This document shows, piece after piece, positions 1 to 10,625 of a stretch of DNA of 64,000 nt. The DNA comes from Pseudopithomyces maydicus. Its lineage: Eukaryota > Ascomycota > Dothideomycetes > Pleosporales > Didymosphaeriaceae. Where the stretch lies: NCBI GenBank assembly GCA_026873275.1, contig JANTUC010000013.1, positions 372,001 through 436,000 on the forward strand, written 5' to 3'. Position numbers and translations under genes: made by a program. Each line of letters starts with the position of its first letter. The first letter of the stretch is position 1. Under the pieces are notes generated by a model. It was given only the letters and a program-made list of their open reading frames with translations. It was not told where the DNA came from and searched no databases.

Positions 1-1007
1 CAAGCCTTGACAGTACTTGCGATAATGGTCTTGACGTAAGCGATGCATCAACTATGAATGGCGAAGATGGATCAGGTGCGCTTATTCTCCACTCTCAAAC
101 TCTCTGCGAAACTGCCGAAGACTCCTGCCGCATGGACGGCGCCAAAGGTTCCTCCAGCTACAACGCTTCTACCGAGGTATGGAGAATGCCAAATGAAGAC
201 GACGAGAATGAGGACTATCTGAATCGCTTCTTCAAACACCACTTCTTCTCATATGATGCAAATAATAAGACCTGGATGCTCGATCAGTCAAAGTGTCCGG
301 AGCCTGTTGTACTGCATAGTGTCAACAAGCACGGACAAGTCTTCAGCAAGTCAGAACAGGTTCCAGGATTGAAAGCCTGCAGTGCTGGCGTCGGAGATGA
401 AAGCGTCGTTGTCTTGGGTTGGGACAATTTAGCGGTGTGGCACCGAGCCAGCGAGGTCAAAGTAGCCAGCTTCTCCAAATCTTCGGGCCTGTATGTTCTC
501 GAGACCGCCCGGAAATTCGAGTTCGCGATGTACTCGCATCTCGCAAGTGTGCGACAGAAGAAGCCCACGCAGGACCTCAAACACTTCCACGGCTTTTATC
601 TCGTGCACTGCGGACGCGCTAGGAAAGGCTCGGGGAACCATTCAGTCAAGGATTGGGTTATCGGTGGGGATATTCAAACTGTTATGTCGATGGATATCGG
701 TGAAGGTCCCGTTCCTGGCCTTCTGGCAGGCACGTTGAAGTTTGCAGGAGTGGAGTGGACGTTGTTGATGGCGCGTCAGTCTATCATGATTAAGGCATAC
801 CTCGAGGGAACAGACTGGAAGACAATCCCCATCATCGATTACGGCACTAACTACCGACACCTCTCCTATCGTATGAACGACTCATCAGGTGAGGAGAGTA
901 CTGGTTCTTTCCACTTCGATTCTTACTCCTTCACATCGTTTTGGGGTGAAGGATCTTTTCCGCTAACCTTCGGAACTACCGTTGCGCTGCAGGGCTTTGA
1001 GTGTTAG
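1..1007 (+). CDS. Unknown protein, 5'-truncated by window edge
   Basis: The reading frame is open from the left window edge through an ATG at 54 to the stop at 1005-1007. The 17 codons upstream of that ATG look like protein, so the true start probably lies outside the window. At least 317 residues are visible, with no signal peptide or membrane segment in the visible part. The C-terminal half is rich in aromatic and glycine residues (for example SYSFTSFWGEG near the end), which suggests a beta-rich fold. I do not recognise the family. No intron is needed in the visible part. It may be an uncharacterised fungal protein. Confidence 0.55.
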   Translation, partial: SLDSTCDNGLDVSDASTMNGEDGSGALILHSQTLCETAEDSCRMDGAKGSSSYNASTEVWRMPNEDDENEDYLNRFFKHHFFSYDANNKTWMLDQSKCPEPVVLHSVNKHGQVFSKSEQVPGLKACSAGVGDESVVVLGWDNLAVWHRASEVKVASFSKSSGLYVLETARKFEFAMYSHLASVRQKKPTQDLKHFHGFYLVHCGRARKGSGNHSVKDWVIGGDIQTVMSMDIGEGPVPGLLAGTLKFAGVEWTLLMARQSIMIKAYLEGTDWKTIPIIDYGTNYRHLSYRMNDSSGEESTGSFHFDSYSFTSFWGEGSFPLTFGTTVALQGFEC

Positions 1008-1480
1008 GGAATGATATCACGGGCCTTGGATAAAAGAGTTGTTATTGGAGTCTACTTCAGAGGGTAGTGTTGAAGGATAGCTCTGATATTTGAACCTTTT
1101 GAACGATAGCATGATGGCCGGCTAGGTAATTATGCTCTACGATCTGGAGTGTACAGTACACCTTCAATCACGGTGGCGGCAAGTTCAAACATTTTCATAG
1201 CGGCATGGGTTCATACAAACATAACAAATTGGTGTTCAGATTTTATGGTGGTTTTGAGAAATTATTGTATTAGTGTGATAATGTTGCAAAAATATCGGAT
1301 GCATGGCTCTGGAGTACACAACAAATTTGAGGAGTTACTCCCCAGGGATCCAAACCCTAGACCTTTCACCTTGGAGTTCCATGTCCTGTTCGCAGTGATC
1401 TAGTTTGTCATCCACGAACTTACTTAGCCTCTATCATTCTGCCATGCAGAAACACCCTCAGTCTCAAGAAGGATCTTGTT
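1008..1480. other. Intergenic, no gene seen
   Basis: About 470 bp between the convergent genes on either side. No open frame with coding character, no repeat and no RNA gene was seen. It probably holds the two 3' untranslated regions. Confidence 0.5.
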
Positions 1481-2263
1481 CTACTTCTTCTTGCATGCGT
1501 AAACATTGTGCCCGAGTTCCTTGCAGTTGTAGCATACGTGGCGCCTCATGCATTTGCCAAACTGACACCCTTCTCGATCCTTATTGTGGAATGGACAAAG
1601 TGAACCTGCATTATTAGTATCGACCCAACCAGAGGATATGAGGACATACTGGTTTGGTACTACGGCGCGGCCTGGCAGACGAGGCCCAGTCGGCACTTCG
1701 ACGGAGGAGCTGGTTATTGGCGTTGGCAACATTGGTACCGGTACAAACATTGGTTCTAGTGGATTAGCGGAAGGCGTGATCTCTATGTTTGCCGGATGCC
1801 CTTTGCTCTGGTCAGCCGCTTGCCTGCGCAAAGTCGCCGCCCTGAGGTTCTCCATAAATTTGGCTTGGATATCCTCCTTGATCTGGGCATCCTTCGCCTC
1901 CTCTTCGGCCTTTGTCTCGATGGCAGCCTTCTTATCTAGACACAACTTGACTAATTCTGCAGTCTGTGCTTGGTCCTTGCCTTCGATGGCAGCCTTCTCA
2001 TCTAGACACAACTTGACTAATTCTGCAGTCTGTGCCTGGTCCTTGTCTTTGATGGCGGCTATCTCGTCCATGCACATCTTCACACACATCTTAGTCTGCG
2101 CATCGGCGACTACGAAATCCAAGTACGCTCGACAAATCTCGTTGTATTTCTCAAGTTGCTCGAGCGGGGTAGCCTCTGGCCAGGAGTTGCTGACGATGCA
2201 TTCCATGCAGTCGCACTCGGGCACTGGGGACTCCTTGTAGTGGTGAGGGTATGGATTGACCAT
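1481..2263 (-). CDS. CCCH plus zinc-knuckle protein with internal repeat
   Basis: This is a 260-residue protein. The frame continues upstream to 2410, but only from a GTG; the first ATG is at 2263 in a good context (GAA ATG G), so I start there. The middle is a charged, probably helical region carrying at least two copies of a 22-residue unit (KDQAQTAELVKLCLDEKAAI), encoded by a 66-bp tandem DNA repeat. The extreme C-terminus has a CCCH-like arrangement (C-x9-C-x4-C-x3-H) followed by a canonical zinc knuckle C-x2-C-x4-H-x4-C (CYNCKELGHNVYAC). Zinc knuckles bind single-stranded nucleic acid. No protease, reverse transcriptase or integrase lies nearby, so a Gag origin is possible but unsupported. 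Confidence 0.6.
   Translation of the reverse strand: MVNPYPHHYKESPVPECDCMECIVSNSWPEATPLEQLEKYNEICRAYLDFVVADAQTKMCVKMCMDEIAAIKDKDQAQTAELVKLCLDEKAAIEGKDQAQTAELVKLCLDKKAAIETKAEEEAKDAQIKEDIQAKFMENLRAATLRRQAADQSKGHPANIEITPSANPLEPMFVPVPMLPTPITSSSVEVPTGPRLPGRAVVPNQYVLISSGWVDTNNAGSLCPFHNKDREGCQFGKCMRRHVCYNCKELGHNVYACKKK
1923..2054 (-). repeat. 66-bp tandem repeat inside coding sequence, two good copies
   Basis: Units 1923-1988 and 1989-2054 are nearly identical, including the core CTTGACTAATTCTGCAGTCT on the plus strand. A third, degenerate copy follows. The period is a multiple of three, so copy number can change without breaking the frame of the zinc-knuckle gene. Confidence 0.85.
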
Positions 2264-3129
2264 TTCCAGATGTTTGTTTGTGTTAAAAGTGTTAGGAAAT
2301 GGGATGGTTGAGAGTTGCTTATGGGTGATGAGATATCTCGAAAAGTAGCTTTTATATGAGCCGCATGTGAACCGTTTGTGAAGACGTATTGTGTGTAAGT
2401 CAGGCCTCACGATTCAACTAAGTCACTGTCATGAAGTAAAAAATACATTGTGGCATCACATTGATCGGAGTCAACCTTGGTCTTGCTTTTTTGGTACCAT
2501 TCACATTGCGCTTGGCACTGGTTCAATCGGAAACGAGTACGCTACCTAACATGGACGTTAAAGGGCTATCCTAGTTGCATAATCTGCGCCCGATTCAATG
2601 GTACCATGTCTTGGAAAGGCGCAGGATGAATCGTTGCGCGACGAATCGAAAAGAAAAGAAAGACACAAACAATGAATAGACAATTCATCAAGTATCACAG
2701 GATGCGTATTCAAAAATGAGCGTCAAACAACGAGAAAGAAAGGACTATTGAACTGTTCGCTCGACTGCACAGTACTGGAGGTACCGGGCTGCGTTAATCC
2801 GACCCACGTCACTTGCCGCAGACTGCACCAAAGATTCTTCAACAATTATTCGATGCCTTTACAAGTTGTGGGGCGCGCATGATGTGATAAATACGTTGGA
2901 ATAATACAAGTGGATTCAAGTGGATTCATTCATGTTCTTTGCGATCTATCACATCCGCTACGATCATGACCCCCACTCCGAACCTTTCATTCTACCGATG
3001 AACTCCTAAATACTGCTCAAATCAATGTGTCTTGTCCAGAATATACCGCATTTCGTACCTCAGTCGCGAATGTCCAAGGTCGTCGTGGCTGCAGTCAAAG
3101 GGAAGCATTACCCCTGTGTGGCCAGTTAT
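2264..3129. other. Intergenic, no gene seen
   Basis: About 870 bp of mixed-composition sequence upstream of the zinc-knuckle gene, presumably holding its promoter and 5' untranslated region. No supported feature inside. Confidence 0.45.
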
Positions 3130-3441
3130 TTAATGGGTCTGTTCCCGAACGAGCTGCGTGATAGCAAGAGCAAGGCCCAATAGTGCGATTGTGCGGTCGA
3201 TGTAGGGGTGCCAGTTCCAAAGAGAGCGTGTGTCGCTTTCCGATGTATGCGCAGCGCCGCTGGGCCCATCATTGCGGTAGGCGTTGCGGTGAGTGTCTTG
3301 TCTGGGTGTCACGGTGCTGCCATGCCGGTCGCTGGGAAACGTAATGCTGTTTCCGAGCGTGATTTCCTCACCAACAGTCAAAGAGCTTTGGAAAGAAGAG
3401 TCGCCGCGGTAGACGGGAAGAAGGGTGGTGATGGGAGCCAT
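3130..3441 (-). CDS. Possible small hypothetical protein
   Basis: A 103-residue frame from the ATG at 3441 (the longer frame to 3489 begins with GTG). It is rich in Ser, Thr and Arg, with one hydrophobic stretch near the C-terminus (IALLGLALAITQLV) that could anchor it in a membrane. I recognise no homologue. An overlapping plus-strand frame has similar length, so coding status is doubtful. Confidence 0.22.
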   Translation of the reverse strand: MAPITTLLPVYRGDSSFQSSLTVGEEITLGNSITFPSDRHGSTVTPRQDTHRNAYRNDGPSGAAHTSESDTRSLWNWHPYIDRTIALLGLALAITQLVREQTH

Positions 3442-6400
3442 GGTGGTGGTGAAATGTCGTGAGGAGGAGATAGAAGGAATTTGGGTCACTGTGCTGGTAT
3501 TTAAGCATGGGGCGCGCGATGGGAAAGATTAGTTGCATGCATTTGGTGGACATTTGAAGTTTGGAGTTGGGCAGAAAAGTCGTCTGCACGAGTACCAGCT
3601 TGTTAAGAGAACTTGCCCGCTTGTCTGTGTGGATCCAAGTGTTGGAACTATCCGCTAGACTCAATCGGTGTGCGTGTAGTGCGAACTCACCACAGCCGCA
3701 CTGTCTAGGCTTAGCGTGGTCTTGCACTTGGCGAAGGAGGCACTTATTCGGCACCACAACGGATCTCGAGCGCCCAAATAAAAGAAAGCGCGGGAGTGGT
3801 CCATCAAACCAATCACGTAATGCCGTCCTCCACTTTGCATCGTCTTATCCGGACGAGACATTGCAAGAGCTATTGGCAAATCATGGGGAACAATGGCTAT
3901 CGAAACCCATTAGCGTTCTTCCCATATTCAGCATTCCGATATTGTGGAAACAGTACAGGAATTACGAAAAACTCACCAGAGCGAGAAAAGAGGGGAATAC
4001 GTGAGGAGTCTGTTTTGTGGATGTAATTGAACGTCATCTCACTGATATTCGCAATGAGTCCCTGACGCAGTTTGCGCAAATCCAGAAGAAAAAACAATCG
4101 TAGGGACGAGGGCAGGAGAGGGGAAACGAGAAGCTGCGGGCAGGTGGTTTATGAGCCACCTATAAGTAGTCCTGCGCATCATTCCTCGACTTCGTCGAAG
4201 ATGGAAGAACTGCCGGAACAGAACGTCGTTTCTGACTGAAACTACATGTTTAAGGTTATAGATATTGCACACTATGCCGGTCGTGGGGTTGATGCGCTCG
4301 CACTTGTGAGGCCCGGTTTCCGCGCGGTGCGCTAAGACCAATAAGGGTTTCGGCATCGTGTGCGCGATCGTGTGCGTGATCAGGTCGATTCATCTCGCAC
4401 GACAAACTACCGCGGATCAGAGCAGGCACGCTAACTACGCATTCCTCGTTGCTGCAGCTCTTGCGGCTCCTGGCTCCAACGTCCACACTGGTGTCGACTG
4501 CCAGCTGGCCCCTGCGGCCGCAGCAGCAAGACACAGCCCCATGCGTGCGTGCCTAGCGAAAAGCATGCAGGTTGGCAGGCATCTGTACCTAGTTGGCGAA
4601 GGGGATCATCCGGGCCAATGTCCGAATCTGCCTCCTCCTTCACAGCTTCGAGCGTTGTGAGACTACGTCGTTTGGCCGATCCCAAGATCCCAGGGCTCAG
4701 GGCCACAGAGCCCCCGAGTCTGCATGACGCATGGGTGGGCGGGAGAGTCGACATGGATAGCAGTGTGCCCTTTGGCTAATGGGAAATGGCGGAGCAAGCG
4801 CTGGCGTGTTCCAGCCGGCCGTAGTCCCTGTCTGCCAGCCGGCCACTGTCCCTGTGTGCCATCCGGCCACTGTCCCGGTCTGCCATCCAGCATGAAATAG
4901 CAGGCTAGTCCCAAGTAGGAATGGACTGAAGCTGTAGCGCAGCTTTCCACGTGCCAAACGTCGCTTATCTTATGCCTTTCCTAGAAGGGAAAGGTCGGTG
5001 GTGGGTGAAAGAACGACCTGACAGGTCGGAGGCTATCCTCCGGCACAGCGTGTGGCTCTTTGCCTGACACGCAACATACATGCGATGACATGGCACGGCA
5101 TCAGCAAAACCTATCCCCTAGGATGGCATGCGGCTAGGCGTGCGGCCAGACGTGCGGCCAGCCAGATGTACGGCAGTGTTCGGGGCGGTGTTCGTGCGGA
5201 GTGACTGCCTTTTACGGCGCGTCGGCGAGCAGCACCAGAGTCAATCATCCAGCGCCCAGCGCGTGCCGGGAATCCACCACGATCGCCATCCCTGTTTCAC
5301 GGCACCGTACGTACAGGAACACGCAAGCGCAAGGACGAGCCAGCCGACTTACCGCTGTACGAGCAACAGGACCGCGGGCGGCGCGAGGCCGGGCGAGTCA
5401 CTCGCGCCACTGCACCTGTCCCAACCTGGGACCCTCAAATTAGGAACACGTTCGATGGACCGGGCCTAACATGGCTTCTGGAGGCAACGCCTGTGCTTGC
5501 GATGCCTCCCTCCACCACTGAGCGGGCGCCACCAAGCCACGGCCGGTACGGTCACGACAAGGCTACGACCGACGGGGGCAGCAGCGCACGGATTGCCAAA
5601 TCGCACGATTAGCTGCCCGCGGATGAAATGGAAAACAAAATTGATCGGGAAAGATGATATCAGGCACCTTCATGTGTGCAGAATGCCACCCGAGGAAGCT
5701 TTCAAACCCCGGAAATTATGAGGTGCTACCGAGACGCGTTCCCGGCACTTTGGTTGGGTCGGCGGCCCTATCGCTAGGAGCTTTTCAAGAGCGTCGCAGA
5801 CCGCTTCGTACTCTCTCCTGCCGGCTGCATGTAAGTACGCGGCGAAATGAGCAGAACAGGGCCATCATCAAGGTAGGGTGGAATAGGCCGCTTCCGATGG
5901 CGGTTTAGGGAAGCAGCGAAATCCACTTGAAGCAGCGATCGGTAGGATCAAGTTACTTGTCTATCCATCCGCGTGTTTCTCCGGCTGAAGCGTTGACGAT
6001 GACCGCCTTACCTACCCTTGTCAACCCGTCCCCCTCCACCCCCTCCACATCCATCCCATGTCGCCCTGCAGACAAGCAGTGCGGCTCTCAGACAGCCTGC
6101 TGCTCGCATGCGATGTCAAATCCATGTTCGGTTTGCAAAAAAACCGTAGCTAGCTGGCCAACAACCTTAGGAACGAGGTAGCCGCTGCTCGCTACGAGTA
6201 TAATGGGATCTTCCGTTGCCAGGAACAAAAAAGAAGGTTTGTATGGTTGAAATTCGCACGATTTGGTGTTTCTGTGTTTGCCAGGATTATCCGTCGCGAG
6301 AAGAAAATCCCGGCCAGATTCCGGTCAAGCCTGAGGGCGCGCATGCACCGCACCCCTGCACGCTCCAAGGCTCGCCAGAAACACACACGCCTGACGTACA

Positions 6401-7871
6401 CACCTACACCTCGCGCGCGCGCCCCTTGTCTGTCCTCCGGCCCTGACAATGCTCGCCACGGCGCCGTGTGGCTCTGGGGGTAATACTGCAGGGGCGGCGC
6501 ATGCAGCCAAATTTGCGCGAGAGAAGTGGAAGCGGCAGCGGCAGCAACATGTCACAGGACTAAGATCGAGCTGCACCTGTACATTCGCCCAAAGGGACCT
6601 GCCCTTGCCCTAGGGTGACGTTCTGACTGCTTCCGCACGGCGCCCGCCATGCTGAGTACACAGGTAGTCTACCTTTGACGCGAACTCGCTCGGCAAGTGG
6701 ATCTACGACTGGGCGGTGTTTCCCACTAATATGCGCGCCGTCTCCGGCGTTCCGCCGCCAGGAGCGGGATCGACAGACTACTCGCACCTCGCGTCTGGCC
6801 TGCCATCAACGGCTGTCCAATGCAGGATTCGGGTCGGACCAGCTAATGAGTGCCCAGAGGGGCTTAACCCTGCATCGCGGCCGAACTGCCTCGCAGAGAT
6901 TTGTCCAGGTGCTGCAACTTGTCCATGCTGGCAGAAAGGCTTGACGGCAGCTAGCAAGGCACCCTCGCATAGCGGTATACGGTGCAGAAAAGAGGCTTGG
7001 CATTTGCACTCAGGAACTGGAACAGACTCCAGTAAAACAAATGGCGAACATGGGCCTCGAGAAGCATCAACGTTTTTACGTGACTTTTGCGTGGGCAGTC
7101 GCACCATGACTCGCGTGGCTGGCCGTGGAAGCGATTGGTCCTGGTGCGTTTCGTGTCGAGTCTCTGGGCAAGGCCAGCAACCAGTGGAGGGAGAGCGTAG
7201 CTGACGTCGAGTTTAGTTGGCCTAAACTTCGCATGCAGTTTGGTGCAGTTGGCGTCAGGGGGCTCGTGCTGGCCGGATCCCAGTCCCCGCGAGCGGCCAC
7301 CGCGCTGGGAGTCGCAGGCTGGCGCACGTTGCCAGGCACGTAAGGCGGCGCCGCAGGTCATTTTGCTCGCGCGGCCTGTCTGCTATAAAGGTCTCTGGAG
7401 TGCGCGGACGCCATCTTTCCTCCTTTCGGACGCTTCATCGTACTGTTCCGCCAGCTTATTCCGGGCGCCCGTCTAATCATACTTACTCGTCTTCCTCGCC
7501 AGTTCGGAGGCTACCAACCCCAGTACACCCGCGAGCGCACCGAGTGCTCCAGTGCCTCCCAACGCACTGACGCCCACACAGTGCCCCAGTGCCCCCCTCC
7601 CCCCAGCGCACTGACGCCTACCTTTCACAACGCGCGCCGCTATATATTATCCTCTTGCCACCCGGCGGGCTATTGCTCTTCTCCATCACTACATCACCTC
7701 TGCCACACAGCCAAGACCCACTCCAGACCACTCCTGTTACTACACTGCCTCCACCTATAGCCTCCACCACCAGCTATCCTTTGATCAAGTGCTATTCACC
7801 CAGCTGCACCGATCCCTCCTCGCATTCCGGCCCACCTAAAACCAAACCGTCCGCTCCGCCGCCCAGCTCCA
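3442..7871. other. Long GC-rich stretch without a convincing gene
   Basis: Over 4.4 kb with many short overlapping frames on both strands but none with the codon bias or conserved motifs of neighbouring genes. The stretch contains a small 24-bp repeat array at 4813-4884. TATA-like AT runs appear near 7641, upstream of the gene at 7872. It may be a long regulatory region, decayed sequence, or hold non-coding RNA; the sequence alone does not decide. Confidence 0.4.
4813..4884. repeat. 24-bp minisatellite, three imperfect copies
   Basis: Three head-to-tail units (4813-4836, 4837-4860, 4861-4884), each of the form RNCCGGCCNNTGTCCCNGTSTGCC, with a partial fourth unit after them. Confidence 0.8.
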
Positions 7872-8821
7872 ATGCCTACCCCCACGCAACCACCCCAAGA
7901 CCTCCTTGGGGCGCATATGCCCCGCCTCGAGGAGTACCAAAAAACAGCCATCAACATGTTCACCGAGCTCAAGATCGACCCAGAGCGCATAGTCAAAGCC
8001 ATCGAACTCATGGACAACGGCGTGCAAGGGCTTCTTGACGAAACGAACAGAATGGTTCTAGTTGCCGATGCTTACCTCAAGTTTTTTGGCATCGACAATG
8101 CCGCTCTCGTCCAGTTCCAGAGGACATACGGCCCAGAAGTGTTGCGAACCCAGATTCACGCGCTAGTCCAGATCTCGCAGCAAGGCTTGCTCCCAACCAA
8201 GCAGGATGGCGGTGCGTCACCAAGATTACTCACCCACCCATGTCCTCAGCTAATCCCATTACAGGGAACGAAGCGGCCCCGGCCGAAACAGCCACAGACG
8301 ACGATCACGTTGTTACCGCTTCGGGCCCTGCAGGGAAGAAGCCAACGCTTCCACCTAAGGCTGGGGGCAAGAGGCTAAAGTCCAATCCCTCCCACCCCCA
8401 GAAGTCCCTGCACTCGACAGGGAAAACCAGACACCGCCATTCCACCATAGGGAAGCGGCCTCCGTCCTCGTCGGTTGCCGCCAAGAAATCCGCCGGCGCC
8501 ACAGGGCAGAAGAGAGAGCCTGGTGAGAGGCGCATCGTCGCGCACATCTGTTCGCGCGCCTGTCCCAGGTTCATGAAGAGAAAGCACTTCATCAACCACG
8601 CTACGCTCAACCACAAGGACAATATCCCTAACAAGTTCCAAGATATGACTTGCTGCGACGAGACGTATAGTGACGAGACACTGTACCTCGAGCATCAGTG
8701 GGAGCTCCATTCCGAGCCTGCAGATGATGCCAAGGCTGGCGCGACACCTCGCGAGGACATGGAGACGCCGTCTTCGACTACCTCGACGCCTGCTAGCGAC
8801 TATGACAATGGGGAGTACTAG
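7872..8821 (+). CDS. Unknown two-exon protein with degenerate zinc-finger-like segment
   Basis: Exon 1 is 7872-8211, the intron is 8212-8264 (53 bp, GTGCGT...TTACAG), and exon 2 is 8265-8821. Phases agree, giving 298 residues. The N-terminal third is predicted helical (around EEYQKTAINMFTELKIDPER). The middle is a basic Lys/Arg/Pro/Ser-rich linker of the kind seen in nuclear proteins. Near residues 210-260, Cys and His recur (CSRACPRFMKRKHFINH and then CC...H...H) in a spacing reminiscent of degenerate C2H2 fingers. The tail is acidic and Ser/Thr-rich. A nuclear regulator is plausible but unproven; I know no named homologue. Confidence 0.55.
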
Positions 8822-10625
8822 GCTCGCTAGCGCCATGACTTGACACAGTTGGGTAACCTTTCACGAACAACGTTTTTGTCTTACCTACCACGAGATTTTA
8901 TCAGCGATGTTTCTTTTGTCTTATCCTATTCTATTTAATGTCTTGAGCAGTCTCATCAACCATGTCACTTCCTTATCTATATCTCTATCTTACTGTACAA
9001 TGTCTCTCCAGGAGCGGCGTAACCTATGGTACCCCTTCACGAGCAACGCAGCGCTTCTCATCTCTAACCTCTTAGTATCTCTCTTGTCATCGTCTTCCAA
9101 AATTTCCCTCTCCCATGTATCCTCCTCGTCCAACACTTGATGTTTCTCCATTCTTCCGTTTTTTCTCTCTCTCTTTTAGTCCCGTTTAGCGTTCTTGCAT
9201 TAGACATACGAATTGCCCTCGCGGGCTCCCCATGGATAGGAAGAGGTGGAACATACGATATTCATATTCCTTTTTAATACCATTTGGCCTAGGCTAGGTT
9301 TGGATTCTCGTTTTTGGGAAAATTATAGGGCGCATTGGGAGGAAGGAAAGATTAGACAATGCATTGGGATGGGGCATGGAGGCTTTTTTTTTCACTTGAT
9401 TTTATGTAGTTTGTTCGGGCTGGGTGGTCTGGCAGCTTGAGGTGGCGATTGTAAGATTAGTTCCTGATGGTGGTGGGGGGTAGGGGTATAGGGTCTGGCT
9501 TTCATGCCGCAGGTTGGTTTGATCGCGGAAATTACATATGGTGATGGGTTGGTTGCATGACGTACCGTCACGAGATACAATAGCGTTCTGGAATGAATTT
9601 TCATGATGCAGGGATCCTAGTCTTTCCATTTTCATCTTTGCTTGCCTTGAAACTACTAGCATTTGTTTGTTGACTTTGGCTTTTGCCTCCTCTATCTGCA
9701 TGCCCGATACCGCGCCATTCACCCATGCCGCGTACACACTTGGCTTATCTTTCTATTTTTGCCTGCCCGCTCATTTCCCCTGCCCGATTATTGCGCCCTC
9801 CTAATGTTCCGCCCACCTACCTATTTACCCGGCTGGCTACTCATTCCGCCCACCTGCCAATTTACCCGCCTCCTGTTCCGCCCAATTGCTGAATTTACCC
9901 GGCTGCTATCACGCCCGCCGCCTACTGTTCCGCCCGCCTCCTACTGCGCCCGCCTCCTGTTCCGCTCGCTTATCAATTTGCCCGTCTACTGTTGCGCACC
10001 CACTAGTGTACTTCCGTACGCTATTACGCCCGAGTCTGGTTTGCCCCATCTCGTTCACCCGCGTCTGGGTCGCCCACGTCTGGTTTGCCCCATCGGGTCA
10101 CCCGTATCTGGTTTGCCCCGTCTGAGTCGCCCGCTTCCTACTTGGCCCATTTACTATCCCGCGTATTATCCAACTAGCCCGCTCACTATTAACCCCGTAC
10201 ACTATTACGCCTCCCACTGGTTTGCCCCTCACTGATTTGCCCCTCTCTGTTTTGCCCCTCTACTCATTTCGCCCAGCTCACTCCTACCCATCACAGGGCC
10301 GCCCCACGCGTCCTAGCCCCCATTCTGGAGAGCGAACCACGGATAAAGCTCAAGGACGGAGCTCAGCTATCATGTAGCCTCAATGAGAACGATAAGCTCG
10401 AGCACTTTAGAGGATCGACTTGGGATGTTTGCTCATTAAAAGCGATCCAATGACCCGAATCAGTTAGTTAGCTGATGCGTCTTGGAAATGTTCCGCGCTT
10501 CGCACGCCTTCTGCATTGAAATAGCTATTTTGAGATGTGAAGCATTGTCTATCTATTAATAAGTTACTGTAGATATAGAAAACCAGGTGAGACTTTGGGT
10601 ATGACTGAGCAGATATCGCGCGTAA
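8822..10625. other. Intergenic, pyrimidine-rich, holds a minisatellite
   Basis: About 1.8 kb with no supported gene. T- and C-rich runs dominate the plus strand up to about 10290, followed by ordinary sequence before the end of the aldolase gene. Short open frames here merely read through the repetitive CCC-rich units. Confidence 0.5.
9755..10285. repeat. Degenerate C/T-rich minisatellite
   Basis: More than 20 loosely spaced copies of a motif like (T)TGCCC or CCGCCC followed by 8-12 variable pyrimidine-rich bases, for example GTTCCGCCC and GGTTTGCCCC. The unit length varies around 14-18 bp. The strand asymmetry (C+T strongly over A+G) persists for about 0.5 kb. Confidence 0.6.

Noticed and set aside
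1584..2240. 218-codon plus-strand frame
   Set aside because: It is the antisense of the zinc-knuckle gene, sharing its 66-bp repeat; the minus strand has the zinc motifs.
9663..10235. 190-codon plus-strand frame, Pro/Leu/Tyr-rich
   Set aside because: It merely reads the pyrimidine minisatellite; there is no motif and no plausible start.
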